DNA from: Glandiceps talaboti
Lineage: Eukaryota; Hemichordata; Enteropneusta; Spengelidae
Reading direction: 5' to 3'
Length of the DNA: 64,000 nucleotides
Assembly: GCF_964340395.1 (NCBI RefSeq)
Contig: NC_135568.1
Coordinates: forward strand, 19,661,210 to 19,725,209
Shown here: positions 36,478 through 47,469 of the stretch, one piece after another
Position numbering within the stretch: position 1 is the first letter of the stretch
Layout of the letters: every line of letters begins with the position of its first letter
Program-made: the position numbers and the translations under genes
The notes under the pieces: generated by a model
The model's database searches: none
Told to the model about the DNA's origin: nothing
Seen by the model: only the letters and a program-made list of their open reading frames with translations

Positions 36478-37993
36478 GTAATTATAATAACAAGGGAATG
36501 TCATACTGTCAAATATAGTATATAGTCATATCATGTACCTATAATCACATCCCCATGTATTGTAATGAGACAGTACTATTCTGTATCACAGACCTGCCCG
36601 GTTTCCTAAATAAGGTCACTTGCAGGAATTTTGGACTACTTTCTTTCTCGTTGCTATATGCGTTGCTATGTGTGTTGCAAAACTTGTTGGCATCCTGTAC
36701 GTGTACGCTATCATGGCGGAAGCCGACGATATTAAACAGCAGCTCCAGGAAATTCCACCCAAAATCTTGTAACAGTATTCTATTTGGCAATTGTGGCAAA
36801 GTTACCTAATATATTGGTATTAAAGAATCTTTGGATTCAATCAATAATGTATACGTATAAATAGTGATGCCGAGATAGACAACGACATGCCGGTTATGAA
36901 CAGCTGTGACTTGTAAGCTATGGTCATTTTTCTAAAACACATTTTGCATAGTTAAATTATCACGAATTTTATTAAATGTCATACCTGTTAACAATAATTT
37001 GTGTTACATGTTTTCCGTTTTTCGTGTATTGGCAGCAGTGTTTGTGTTTGTATATGTATATTAGCAATGCTTACAATGCATGACTAGATGCAACTCAAAT
37101 GATGCGTATGTACATAGGCGTACATGCAATACACATGATGCATTGAGATCAATACATGAACATACTGAAATCAATCCACCAGGCAATACATGTGATGAGG
37201 CCTCGACATGCGTCAAGATTAACAACGAATGGCAATTTATTTTCAGTATAATATCCCTTAGAGTCTATAAATATGGCCAAATCATTGATTTAAAATGTTT
37301 TTGAGTGCTTCAAGAGGTATATGATAAAACCTTTACAGCCTGGATATTGTTTTTGTTTACCTCAGTTGTACAACTCATGGGCCCTCCAAAAGTTGGGCCC
37401 TTCCACCTTAAGACCTCGGTCCGCAAAACAACAATAAGACAGATATGAATCATGTACACAATAAGATTATTATTGTTAAAGAACATAACCTAGACACTCA
37501 AAAGGTAACACTGGTGGAGAATCTGGGCACCAACAGGGTATATTTTCTCAATTTCTATCCAAAAAGAATATGCGATGAGTAAACCCATATGAAATGGTAA
37601 AATGAACATACTTGTAAAAATACCTTGAAAGATGACAGTGAAACTTGAACACAACATAACAAACAAATAATTACGGGTATCAGAGATGTAACTCCACTAC
37701 TTATGTGTGACATGGAATAAATGACCCAAATGTTATTTATGGGTGTAAAATTATGTATTTGTTATTTACCAATGGAGATGGTCTAATAAAGTGGCTTGGT
37801 ACTGATTTAGACTTATTTACATAGTTCTGTCTAATTTGCCATAGGTCTACCGTGGCTTGTCAGTGCCATTAGATGATTTTGAATTTTAAGTTGTAAAGAG
37901 TTTGTTGTATAATGTGCTGAGATATAGTGTAGTGTGTTAATAATAATAATCTGTCTTATTGTGTTCATCATTCATCTTTGTCTTATATATTAG
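36478..37993. other. Intron 7
   Basis: This is mostly unique sequence with no array. A short frame starting ATGGCGGAAGCC at 36713 encodes 19 residues (MAEADDIKQQLQEIPPKIL) and looks like a first coding exon but has no clear donor. No other feature was seen. Confidence 0.55.
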
Positions 37994-38234
37994 ATCAAAG
38001 CATTAGAAAGAGAACTGGAAAATGCCAAGAGAAATGTAGGGACAAATGATATAGTTGATGATATCCAAGTAATCAAAGTTGAAGAAACTAAGTCAGAAAG
38101 GGACATCACTGAAAAAGAATTGGAAAAGGAAAAAATGAAGCCAGAGCCTCCAAAAATAGAAGAAATAAAAGTAGAAAAGAGGATTGTGAATGAAGAGCTT
38201 GTGCCTGAAAATGTTGTGTTACTTAACCAGCAAG
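37994..38234 (+). CDS. PPP1R9: Neurabin/spinophilin homologue, exon 8 (end of coiled coil, Glu/Lys-rich)
   Basis: This exon has no Met-initiated frame but is fully open between strong splice sites (CTTATATATTAG and CAGCAAG|GTAAGT). It starts IKALERELENAKRNVG, which fits the end of the family coiled coil. It then becomes rich in Glu and Lys: DDIQVIKVEETKSER, EIKVEKRIVNEELV and VVLLNQQ. Two I-K-V-E sequences match the sumoylation consensus psi-K-x-E. It enters in phase 0 and leaves in phase 1. The second half has no vertebrate counterpart I can name. Confidence 0.86.
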
Positions 38235-38348
38235 GTAAGTCATATGTTGTGTTACTTAACCAAAGGTATGGGAAGGCATACTAAAGATTCAAATTCATTA
38301 TTTTATATGTCTTGGCTTGTTTCACTGTAATGTTTTTCAATGTTGCTA

Positions 38349-38634
38349 CACACAGTATAGACTCTCTCACAGTCCACGAAACTTTGCATAAATAGCTAAA
38401 ACTTGGGTTGTTCTGTATATATCTACTGCATAATTGTACTCATATACTAGTATCCCAGTATCCCTAGCTCTGTACTGTGCGCCCTCATCGATCACATAGA
38501 GCTAACATTTTGTTGATGTGTTAGGCGAAGCTCCGAGCTTATGAGTACAATTATGCAGTAGATACATACAGAACAACCCAAGTTTTAGCTATTTATGCGA
38601 AGCTTCAAGACTGTGAGAGAGTCTACACACAGTA
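38349..38634. mobile_element. Inverted-repeat transposon (MITE) with perfect 9-bp target duplication
   Basis: The element spans 38358-38625. It starts TAGACTCTCTCACAGTC and ends with its exact reverse complement, and the arms pair over about 86 bp with few mismatches. Both sides carry CACACAGTA (38349-38357 and 38626-38634). The loop has no open frame. A 9-bp duplication is typical of Mutator-like elements, but the superfamily is not proved. Confidence 0.88.
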
Positions 38635-38851
38635 AAGCCCTTATAGTATAACATCACTTGTTGTATTTGATCTTGAGGCAGACTTTGGACTTGAAGGAAA
38701 TGACACTATTATGTAATAATCCAGCCAACTCCATGATACACTTCGCCTACAGAACGTGAATATACAGTTCACTACAAATACCCCAGGAAAATGCTAAAAT
38801 GATATCTCTGGGAGTGTTTTTAGTTTACTTCTAGTTTTGTATACACAAAAC

Positions 38852-38991
38852 ACACACACATACATACATACATACATACATACATACATACATACATACA
38901 TACATACATACATACATACATACATACATACATACATACATACATACATACATACATACATACATACATACATAGACAGAGACACCACACA

Positions 38992-39025
<34 letters not shown>

Positions 39026-39032
39026 ACACACT
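38852..39032. repeat. (CATA)n and (CA)n microsatellite
   Basis: Perfect TACA repeats run for about 110 bases, followed by CAGAGACACC and then a CA run. Confidence 0.97.
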
Positions 39033-39111
39033 GACAGATCTACATCTCTTGTATCTCTTGTAATAATGAACGGTAACTTTGTGTCTATTGTCTTTGCACT
39101 ACAACAATCCA

Positions 39112-40035
39112 GTATTCAAGCCCCTATGGTTCAAGCCCCCATGGTTCAAACCCCTATGGTTCAAGCCCCTATGGTTCAAGCCCCTATGGTTCAAGCCCCC
39201 TATGGTTCAAGCCCCTATGGTTCAAGCCTCCATGGTTCAAGCCCCTATGGTTCAAGCCCCCTATGGTTCAAGCCCCTATGATTCAAGCCCCCCATGGTTC
39301 AAACCCCCATGGTTCAAGCCCCCTATGGTTCAAGCCCCCGTGGTTCAAGCCCCCGTGGTTCAAGCCCCCTATGGTTCAAGCCCCCATGGTTCAAGCCCCC
39401 TATGGTTCAAGCCCCCATGGTTCAAGCCCCCCATGGTTCAAGCCCCCTATGGTTCAAGCCCCCATGGTTCAAGCCCCCTATGGTTCAAGCCCATATGGTT
39501 CAAGCCCCCATGGTTCAAGCCCCCCATGGTTCAAGCCCCCCATGGTTCAAGCCCCCTGTGGTTCAAGCCCCCTGTGGTTCAAGCCCCTGTGGTTCAAGCC
39601 CCCATGGTTCAAGCCCCCTATGGTTCAAGCCCCCGTGGTTCAAGCCCCCGTGGTTCAAGCCCCCTGTGGTTCAAGCCCCCTGTGGTTCAAGCCCCTGTGG
39701 TTCAAGCCCCTGTGGTTCAAGCCCCCGTGGTTCAATCCCCCGTGGTTCAAGCCCCCGTGGTTCAATCCCCTGTGGTTCAATCCCCTGTGGTTCAAGCCCC
39801 CATGGTTCAAGTCCCCATGGTTCAAGCCCCCATGGTTCAAGCCCCTATGGTTCAAGCCCCCTATGGTTCAAGCCCCCTATGGTTCAAGCCCCTATGGTTC
39901 AAGCCCCCTATGGTTCAAGCCCCCATGGTTCAAGCCCCCTATGGTTCAAGCCCCCTATGGTTCAAGCCCCCATGGTTCAAGCCCCCTATGGTTCAAGCCC
40001 CTGTGGTTCAAGCCCCCATGGTTCAAGCCCCCAAA
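39112..40035 (+). repeat. 15/16-bp minisatellite, about 59 copies, each with a B-box-like word
   Basis: The monomer is TATGGTTCAAGCCCC, with CCATGG, CCGTGG and CTGTGG variants. Almost every copy reads GGTTCAAGCCC, which fits the RNA polymerase III internal B-box consensus GGTTCRANYCC. All three forward frames stay open over long stretches; these are not genes. Confidence 0.95.
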
Positions 40036-40113
40036 CTGATGAACAGCACTCCTAGTGGCCAAACCACAAAATCTTTTATTTCTGAAATATAGCTGATTCT
40101 TTCTCCCTTCAAG

Positions 40114-40212
40114 TGTTTACAGAAGAAGACAGGCGACCTTCATTTGAAGACATTTTAGAAGCTGAAGGTTTGAAGGAAACCATTGTAGATGATGAGCCAG
40201 ACTCCACAACAG
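40114..40212 (+). CDS. PPP1R9: Neurabin/spinophilin homologue, exon 9 (short acidic exon)
   Basis: Read in the phase left by exon 8, it encodes VFTEEDRRPSFEDILEAEG then LKETIVDDEPDSTT. The donor is ACAACAG|GTAAGA, in phase 1. There are two possible acceptors nine bases apart: CCCTTCAAG ending at 40113 and TGTTTACAG ending at 40122. Both keep the frame, and the second drops V-F-T. I chose the first because it follows the pyrimidine run directly, but the second is a better CAG. The 15/16-bp array ends about 80 bases upstream. Membership in this gene rests on phase and position, not on homology. Confidence 0.78.
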
Positions 40213-40830
40213 GTAAGATAAAATTCTTACAAATGGCACAGTCAATAATCAAAAATAATTTTTTTTATTTCAAACAATAGTTTTCATGTAAAAAACTCAA
40301 CATTATGGTTACATTTTTCAAAAACTACAAATAATTTCTGGTAATACATTTAAGTTGAGATAACACATGGCAGATATTATCCAACCAGATTTCAATAAAT
40401 ATTGAGACAGAGAATTAATTCATATGTCAATACCTAAACCAGTTTATCTTTTTGTTGAAATGTTGGTGATTTATCAGACTGTGACCTCCAACATCAGATT
40501 TCAATTTTAAGCAATGTTATGGATTTCCAGATACCAAACTATTATTGTCACTAGAATTTAGGTTCTGAGGAGATTGTTTTTGGGTTTTGTGACTTCTGAG
40601 CTCAGTTCATCTGTCAGCCATGCATTGTCTGTCATATAGACCATGTAATACACATGTTTGAGTGTCTGTATTCTCATGTATTTAACTAGAATTTACAATA
40701 TGTGGTTGGGTTTTGTGTCTTCTGTCAAGTATTTTTAGTGCATCATCAAAACAATGACTTAAGTTACCATAATTCTGATATAATGTCAGTTTGTGGTTTA
40801 AACTTGACAAACAAAAATGTATATTAGCAA
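40213..40830. other. Intron 9, first part
   Basis: AT-rich sequence with no repeat or exon recognised. Confidence 0.5.
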
Positions 40831-40831
40831 T

Positions 40832-41158
40832 GCTTATATGTAATCATTGAACAATAGAATGTGGCTATATGTAATCATTGAACAATAGAATGTGGCTTAA
40901 TGTAATCATCGAACAATAGAATGTGGCTATATGTAATCATTGAACAATAGAATGTGGCTATATGTAATCATTGAACAATAGAATGTGGCTATATGAAATC
41001 ATTGAACAATAGAATGTGGCTTAATGTAATCATTCAACAATAGAATGTGGCTATATGAAATCATTGAACAATAGAATGTGGCTTAATGTAATCATTGAAC
41101 AATAGAATGTGGCTATATGTAATCATTCAACAATAGAATGTGGCTATATGCAATCATT
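40832..41158. repeat. 31-bp minisatellite, about 10 copies
   Basis: The monomer is AATCATTGAACAATAGAATG plus TGGCTATATGT or TGGCTTAATGT. The last copy runs straight into family F sequence. Confidence 0.93.
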
Positions 41159-42250
41159 GCAAATTTTCCATTTCCAAAGCCATAACTCAGACATGTTTGA
41201 ACAGGTCCCCCCCCCCCCCCCCATACCTGACTCATCCTTTATTAGTCCCCGCGGACGAAGTCCGGAACGGGGACTTATGGATTGGGTTCCGTCTGTCCGT
41301 CCGTCCGTCCGTCCGTCCGCAGCTGTTTCTTGGAGATGCCTGGACCGATTTTTTTCAAACTTGGTACAGGGGCAACATACTATGGCATACATATGCACGT
41401 CAATTTGTTTTATGATACGATCCAATATGGCCGCCTAGCAACCATTTTGTTTGCGAATTTTCCCTGTCTAGAGCCATAACTCAGACATGCTTTAACAGAT
41501 CTCATTCAAAGTTGGTATTAGGACAGTGTTCTATGACATACATGTGCATATTCATTGTTGTCATGATACGATCCAATATGGCCGCCTAGCAGCCATTTTG
41601 TTTGTGAATTTTCATGTCCAAAGCCATAACTCAGACATGCTTGAACAGATCTCATTCAAAGTTGGTATTAGGACAGTGTTCTATGACATACATGTGCATA
41701 TCCATTTTCATTGTGATACGATCCAATATGGCTGCCTGGTAGCCATTTTGTTTGTGAATTTTCATGTCCAAAGCCATAACTCAGACATGCTTGAACAGAT
41801 CTCATTCAAAGTTGGTATTAGGACAGTGTTCTATGACATACATGTGTATATCCATTTTCGTCGTGATACGATCCAATATGGCTGCCTGCCAGCCATTTTG
41901 TTTGCGAATTTTCCATGTCCAAAGCCATAACTCAGACATGCTTAAACAGATCTCATTCAAAGTTGGTATTAGGACAGTGTTCTATGACATACATGTGCAT
42001 ATCCATTTTTGTTGTGATACAATCCAATATGGCTGCCTGGCAGCCATTTTGTTTGCGAATTTTCATGTCCAAAGCCATAACTCAGACATGCTTGAACAGA
42101 TCTCATTTAAAGTTGGTATTAGGACAGTGTTCTATGACATACATGTGCATATCCATTTTCGTCATGATATGATCCAATATGGCTGCCTGGCAGCCATTTT
42201 GTTTGTGAATTTTCCATGTCCAAAGCCATAACTCAGACTCCATTTTCATC
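41159..42250. repeat. Dispersed repeat family F with 150-bp tandem core, about 6 copies
   Basis: A head segment has a C run, GGACGAAGTCCGGAACGGGG and (GTCC)n. It is followed by 150-151-bp units that each contain CATAACTCAGACATGCTTGA and GATACGATCCAATATGG. The unit is 50 codons long, so forward frames look open; nothing supports a protein. Confidence 0.88.
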
Positions 42251-42874
42251 GTGATATGATCCCCGTACCCAACCAATCCTTTATTGTTGGAGGCATATTC
42301 CATGTCCAACAAGCACACACAACATATCTAAGTCTGTTTGTTTTAGGTTCACAAATGTTGTTGCGTGATCAGAGTAGTGATAATTCCTTAAAACCCAATT
42401 ATAGCGGGGACTATGTCATTCTCAATGACTTGTTGTTGAATGGTTTATTCCATCACGTCATCTTGTCCAATGAGGAGACATAACATGAGTAAGCATGTTC
42501 CATGTCCAACGAGCAGACACAACATATCTAAGTCTGTTTGATTTTAGGTTCACAAGTGTTGTTGCGTGAAATACCAAGTCATGTCATATGTTAATAAAGT
42601 ACCAAGTTTTGTTGGGCACTAAGGTGTTGCTCTTATGGTGACCATTTAACAAATAAAGATTATTATAATTAAGTCATTCTATCAGCTACACTTGTCTTGC
42701 TATGTACCAATGATTGCTAATTACCATGGTAACACTTAAACACCAAATAGTTTCCATAAGGAACAATCTAATCTTGACATTGTCAATATCACAACACTTG
42801 TCAACACGTACCAAACATAGCAAATATTGTCATTAGACTAAAATTGTTACTTGTAATTTCTGGTATGATTTTAG
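42251..42874. other. Intron 9 tail with a direct repeat pair
   Basis: Two copies of a roughly 70-bp block (CATGTCCAACAAGCACACAC ... GTTGTTGCGTGA) lie at about 42,301-42,369 and 42,500-42,570. The rest is unique up to the exon 10 acceptor. Confidence 0.65.
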
Positions 42875-43065
42875 CTGTTCCTGTTATTGTAGTTGGTGCA
42901 GACATAAATGGCAAAGAAGGGGATGAGGAGGATGAGGAAGGAGACAAAAATGAAGTTAGTGATGATGAATCATCAGGTGACGGTGAAGGAATGTATGAAG
43001 TTACAACACCAGATGATGATAGCCATGAACAGAACTTAGAAGACAAATTAGAGGCAATCAGTGTT
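42875..43065 (+). CDS. PPP1R9: Neurabin/spinophilin homologue, exon 10 (acidic tail)
   Basis: The phase-1 join gives AVPVIVVGADINGKEGDEED and then a run very rich in Asp, Glu, Gly and Ser, ending DKLEAISV. The acceptor is GTATGATTTTAG and the donor is AGTGTT|GTAAGT. It ends in phase 0. The composition suggests a disordered acidic linker. The next intron is only 177 bp, the shortest in the window, and exons 10 and 11 form a compact pair. I do not recognise a domain. Confidence 0.82.
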
Positions 43066-43242
43066 GTAAGTAGTATATAGCATTTAAGTCTGCCCTGCAT
43101 GAACACTAAAGAGATCTTAACTATCCATTGTCAAACATGATCAACTGCCTGTATGAAGGCGACCCCATTTTGATGGACAAGAAGGATTGATCAAATATGA
43201 TGCATTGTTGTTAATATTGGTCTAACTGATTATCTTTGTTAG

Positions 43243-43416
43243 GATACTGATTTTAGTACTCTCATACCGGAGACACAACGACTAGATGTCAGTCTTGAGA
43301 GGTCAAAAGCACAACTTGTCAGTGCTAGTGCCTTGGCAGATAGGCGTAGACCTACCAGAAGGAAATCGGAAGAGTCAGTTAGCACTGATATGTGGGCTGA
43401 TAGTACATCCTCACAG
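43243..43416 (+). CDS. PPP1R9: Neurabin/spinophilin homologue, exon 11 (basic segment with RRKS)
   Basis: The exon has 58 codons in phase 0: DTDFSTLIPETQRLDVSLER, then SKAQLVSASALADRRRPTRR, then KSEESVSTDMWADSTSSQ. The middle is strongly basic, and RRKS is a perfect R-R-x-S protein kinase A consensus. The acceptor is CTTTGTTAG and the donor is TCACAG|GTAGTT. Serine/threonine clusters flank the basic run. The segment looks conserved in style (helix plus basic motif), but I cannot name a domain. Intron 11 after it is 8.7 kb and full of repeats. Confidence 0.86.
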
Positions 43417-43544
43417 GTAGTTAATTGTACAAATTAACTATATGTAGCAGTGGTAATGCTTACCTGGCTTTTATCATCACTTACAAAGCAATCTATATGT
43501 AGTCATTGTCAAGGCACACATAGCTGCTAGATGTTGCATTTTTA

Positions 43545-44560
43545 GCACAAATGAACCAGTCAGGTTCTTTAGTGTTATAGGTGAGGTGTGGTGTGGTGTG
43601 ATGTGGTGTGTGCCTGTCTGTCTGTCTGCCTGCCTGTCTGTCTGTCATCTGTCTGTCTCAGCTCTGTGCACAATTTAAACTCAAAAACTGCTGGCTGATT
43701 GTTTTGATATGTAATAGGGATGTTCTTTTTGGTGTATAGTTGGGAAATTGTTGAAATCAAAATGATCGCACCAGAGGTATGTGTTTTGGGTCAAAAAGTG
43801 TCATTTTTTGAAGCAAAGAGCTTCCAGTCTCAAGCCATATTGCAAGTTATTGATGTCACAAAATCGTAGAATTTGCACCTACTTCTCAATGGCACCATGG
43901 AGTATTTCATACCTACTTCTCAATGGCACCATGGAGTATTTCATACCTACTTCTACATCAAGGTTAATATATCTGTTTGAGATTGCTTGAAAACACTATT
44001 ATTAGCACAGCTGAACTATAAATATAGTATTCATTCATGCTATAGACCTGATAAAATGTCTTGTCTGACTGTCTGACTTAAAGTCAAAAACCACTGTCAA
44101 AATTATTTTGATATTTGGTAGGGATGTTCATTTCAGCCTCTAGTTAGGATAATGTTCAAGAAAAAATATACATATCTGCCTAGCAACAAGACCATGCCCA
44201 CAGCAACAGCCAAATGGTGTTGCATAATGCAAAAGTAACAACAGGAATGGGTCGGAAATGAATAAACATTCAACTAAAGTATGCAAACATGCCTAGCAAC
44301 AAGACACCCATAATGAAAACCAAATGTTGTTGCATATTGCAAAATGAATAAACAATAAAACTATGTAAGATATGCATCACAACAAGACCACACCCACAGT
44401 AAGAGCCAAATGCCTGTATAATTTAAGCATAGCAATGGTCAAATGATGATGGATATTGCATACATGAAAACAGTGATGCACAGGCAAGTGAATAGCATGG
44501 CATGCTATATGAACTGTACACACGTACGCTATCAACAGCAGTGTAAACAATCGAAAATAC
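43545..44560. repeat. Dispersed repeat family A, diverged copy
   Basis: It begins with TTTTTAGCACAAATGAACC and a (GTCT)n run. It continues with TTGAAATCAAAATGATCGCA and modules of CCTAGCAACAAGACCATGCC. A 34-bp duplication (CCTACTTCTCAATGGCACCA...) sits at about 43,878-43,945. Confidence 0.75.
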
Positions 44561-44609
44561 ATAGTAAAATACTGGGCATTCCGTCACATACCGATCATTT
44601 CAAATAATA

Positions 44610-45436
44610 TATTGAGTCAAACAGGCGGTTTGTTCACAACTAAACTTTTAATGGACCGATCAATGTACAGATTATCCTTAAATATGAGTAGCAGATAAAA
44701 TAATTCCAGTTACTTCACTGTTGTATGAATGACATCATGGCATTCATGGTCAGAGTTGATTTGCATCAGATCAGCTGTCTTCAAAGTAGCTTTATTGCTA
44801 ATATGCAAATTATCCATATTCTGGGCCCAAATAAAACCATAACAACGTAATTAGTTCTTTCTTTTTCTTTTTTCAATATACTGGTAGGCCAAAAAAGTAA
44901 AAGGATTTGTTTTTCTTCCTAATGCGCATCATCTAAAATCATACGTGTCACATGATTTGATTTCATTTTCCTGATTTCACCAACATCTACATTCTACATT
45001 CCATATCGATGGCGAAACCAAACAGTTTGAGAAGTACAGATGGGAGGTTGTAAACAAACAGTTTACAATGTATGTAGTTTACTTTCAGAGTTCATCAATA
45101 CATGTTATTAATCGTTCAGGGCAGCTTCAGTGGTAACATCATGTATGTGGATAGTGTAATGGTTGATGAGTCAGTATGCTTCCCCAACCAACACCCCCCC
45201 CCCCCCCCCCACTCAAAAAAAAAATAGCACATCACTGGATCATTTTTAAAATTTCCCTAGGACAAGAAACAAACTCTTGTTTTTTTGGCCTTACCATATA
45301 ATAGTGATAAACCACCCCAGGGGCTGGTATACCAGTTTTGACCAGTGGACTCAATAATTGCATGCAACTCGCTATAGCTTGTGCATATATTTCGTTCACT
45401 GGTCAAATATAAATACTCAGGAGGTGGTTTATTGCT
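44610..45436. mobile_element. MITE-like element, copy 2, interrupted by a second insertion
   Basis: It is homologous to 15,652-16,080, including the terminal inverted repeat that ends GGTGGTTTATTGC. The copy is split by about 405 bp (44887-45291) that starts GGCCAAAAAAG and ends TTTTTTGGCCT with TA on each side. The inserted piece is absent from copy 1 and includes a C run and an A run. Confidence 0.78.
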
Positions 45437-45539
45437 TAATTAACTTCATTATTTCATATCTAAATCTATCAGTGTGTGTGTTGGTATTTTCCATATTTTT
45501 CATGAACATGTGCTTGAACACTTGTATCATGTCCTCACT

Positions 45540-45600
45540 TTTTAGCACAACTGAACTGATAAGGTTCAGTCCTGCTATAGGCATGGCAAAGTGTCTGTCT

Positions 45601-45666
<66 letters not shown>

Positions 45667-46480
45667 GCAACTTAACCGGCTGGACCAATTGCCATTTTGT
45701 GGGTATATTGCACTGGATGTCTGGTTGTGAAGTTGTTCAAATCAAAATGATCAGTGTGTGATTTTGGTAAAAAAAAACCATGATTTTTGGTCAAAAAACA
45801 TCAATTCTAAAACTACTGGGCAGATCATTCTGAAATTTGATGGGAAGATTCTTAGGGGTGTTTAGATTAAGAATTGTTCATGACGTGATGATCCCATCAG
45901 TGATTTGCAAATTAGGTATAAAAATGTGTTATTTTGGTCAAAAATCTATAATTCCAAAATAGTTGAGCAGATTGGGTTGAAATTTGATGGGGATGTGTAG
46001 ATGAAGCGGTATTCACAATATGATGATCCCATCAGTGAATTATGTCTAAAAATCTCAATTTTGGTCAAAAACTTATATCTTGAAACTGCATTGTGAATGG
46101 GATTGAAACTTGGTAGGGATGTTTCTGGAGGTGTTATTCTGCAGTTACTGTGGAAAATACTTTGACATAATTGGTCCGAGCAACCAAGACCACTCCCTTC
46201 ACAACAGTGAAATGATGAATATTACAAAGATAACAACAGGGATGGGTAGATAAGTGAATGAATATTCAAAAAATGTATGTAAATATTCCTAGCAATAGGA
46301 CCATGCCCATGGCAGCTGCTAAATAATGGTTAATATTGCGAAGATGAAAAATGCAAAGGGTAGGCAAATTATAAAAAATCCAAAAATGTATGCAAATATG
46401 CCTAGCAACATGACCACACCCAAAGCAACAGCCAACTACAGTTGTGCTACAGCACCATTAGCGGTATTTTTACAATGTAC
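45540..46480. repeat. Dispersed repeat family A copy with (TG)n
   Basis: TTTTTAGCACAACTGAACTG begins the copy. A TG run (about 45,607-45,664), repeated GGTCAAAAATCTATAATTCC blocks and GCCTAGCAACATGACCACAC follow. It ends CAGTTGTGCTACAGCACCAT. Confidence 0.8.
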
Positions 46481-46516
46481 TAACACCACAATTTCACTTT
46501 CCTTTCCACCCATCCA

Positions 46517-46550
<34 letters not shown>

Positions 46551-46789
46551 AGAAGCCTAATAACCATATAACTAATGAAAGGGGAATGCGGATTACTGTC
46601 TTTCATGTAGGTAGCCAACTTTTCCATGAGTTTTGTCAGTGTTGTGTTGTCTTTGTTGTAATATTAATATGCTGTTATGTTTTCATACATTACTTTGTAA
46701 TGAATTGTCATTGGTTCCTGTGCTTGGTTGTAGTGGTGCATGATATTAGAACCTAAAGAGCTTCTTCCCAAATTTGTGTATATGCATAC

Positions 46790-47437
46790 TCTGTATTTGT
46801 AGTCATGTTAGCATAGTGTCTAGACTAATACTCTATTTGTAGTCATGTTAGCATAGTGTCTAGACTAATACTCTGTTTTTGTAGTCATGTTAGCATAGTG
46901 TCTAGACTAATACTCTGTTTTTGTAGTCATGTTAGCATAGTGTCTAGACTAATACTCTGTATTTGTAGTCATGTTAGCATAGTGTCTAGACTAATACTCT
47001 GTTTTTGTAGTCATGTTAGCATAGTGTCTAGACTAATACTGTATTTGTAGTGATGTTAGCATAGTGTCTAGACTAATACTGTATTTGTAGTCATGTTAGC
47101 ATAGTGTCTAGACTAATACTGTATTTGTAGTCATGTTAACATAGTGTCTAGACTAATACTGTATTTGTAGTCATGTTAACATAGTGTCTAGACTAATACT
47201 GTATTTGTAGTCGTGTTAGCATAGTGTCTAGACTAATACTGTATTTGTAGTCATGTTAGCATAGTGTCTAGACTAATACTGTATTTGTAGTCATGTTAGC
47301 ATAGTGTCTAGACTAATACTGTATTTGTAGTGATGTTAGCATAGTGTCTAGACTAATACTGTATTTGTAGTCATGTTAGCATAATGTCTAGACTAATACT
47401 GTATTTGTAGTCATGTTAGCATAGTGTCTAGACTAAA
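46790..47437. repeat. 40-43-bp minisatellite, about 16 copies
   Basis: The monomer is GTATTTGTAGTCATGTTAGC plus ATAGTGTCTAGACTAATACT. Early units carry an extra CTG or CTC. Confidence 0.95.
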
Positions 47438-47469
47438 CAAATATATATAAGATAACAGTTTTCAGACTG

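Noticed and set aside
39112-40035. tRNA gene cluster
   Set aside because: Only the B-box-like word is present. No A-box, cloverleaf or terminator was found.
39079-40092. Proline/valine-rich frames (MVQAP, WFKPP) upstream of exon 9
   Set aside because: All three forward frames are open because the units are 15 or 16 bp. They do not join the neighbouring exons in phase with support.
41109-42231. Frames in the 150-bp tandem repeat (SFKVGIRTVFYDIHVHIHF)
   Set aside because: A 50-codon unit of a dispersed repeat. There is no protein similarity I recognise, and the reading changes with one-base length differences.
42340-42570. Repeated TTTTAG|GTTCACAAATG acceptor-like words in intron 9
   Set aside because: They belong to a duplicated block with early stops in the incoming phase, and exon 9 joins exon 10 directly in phase.
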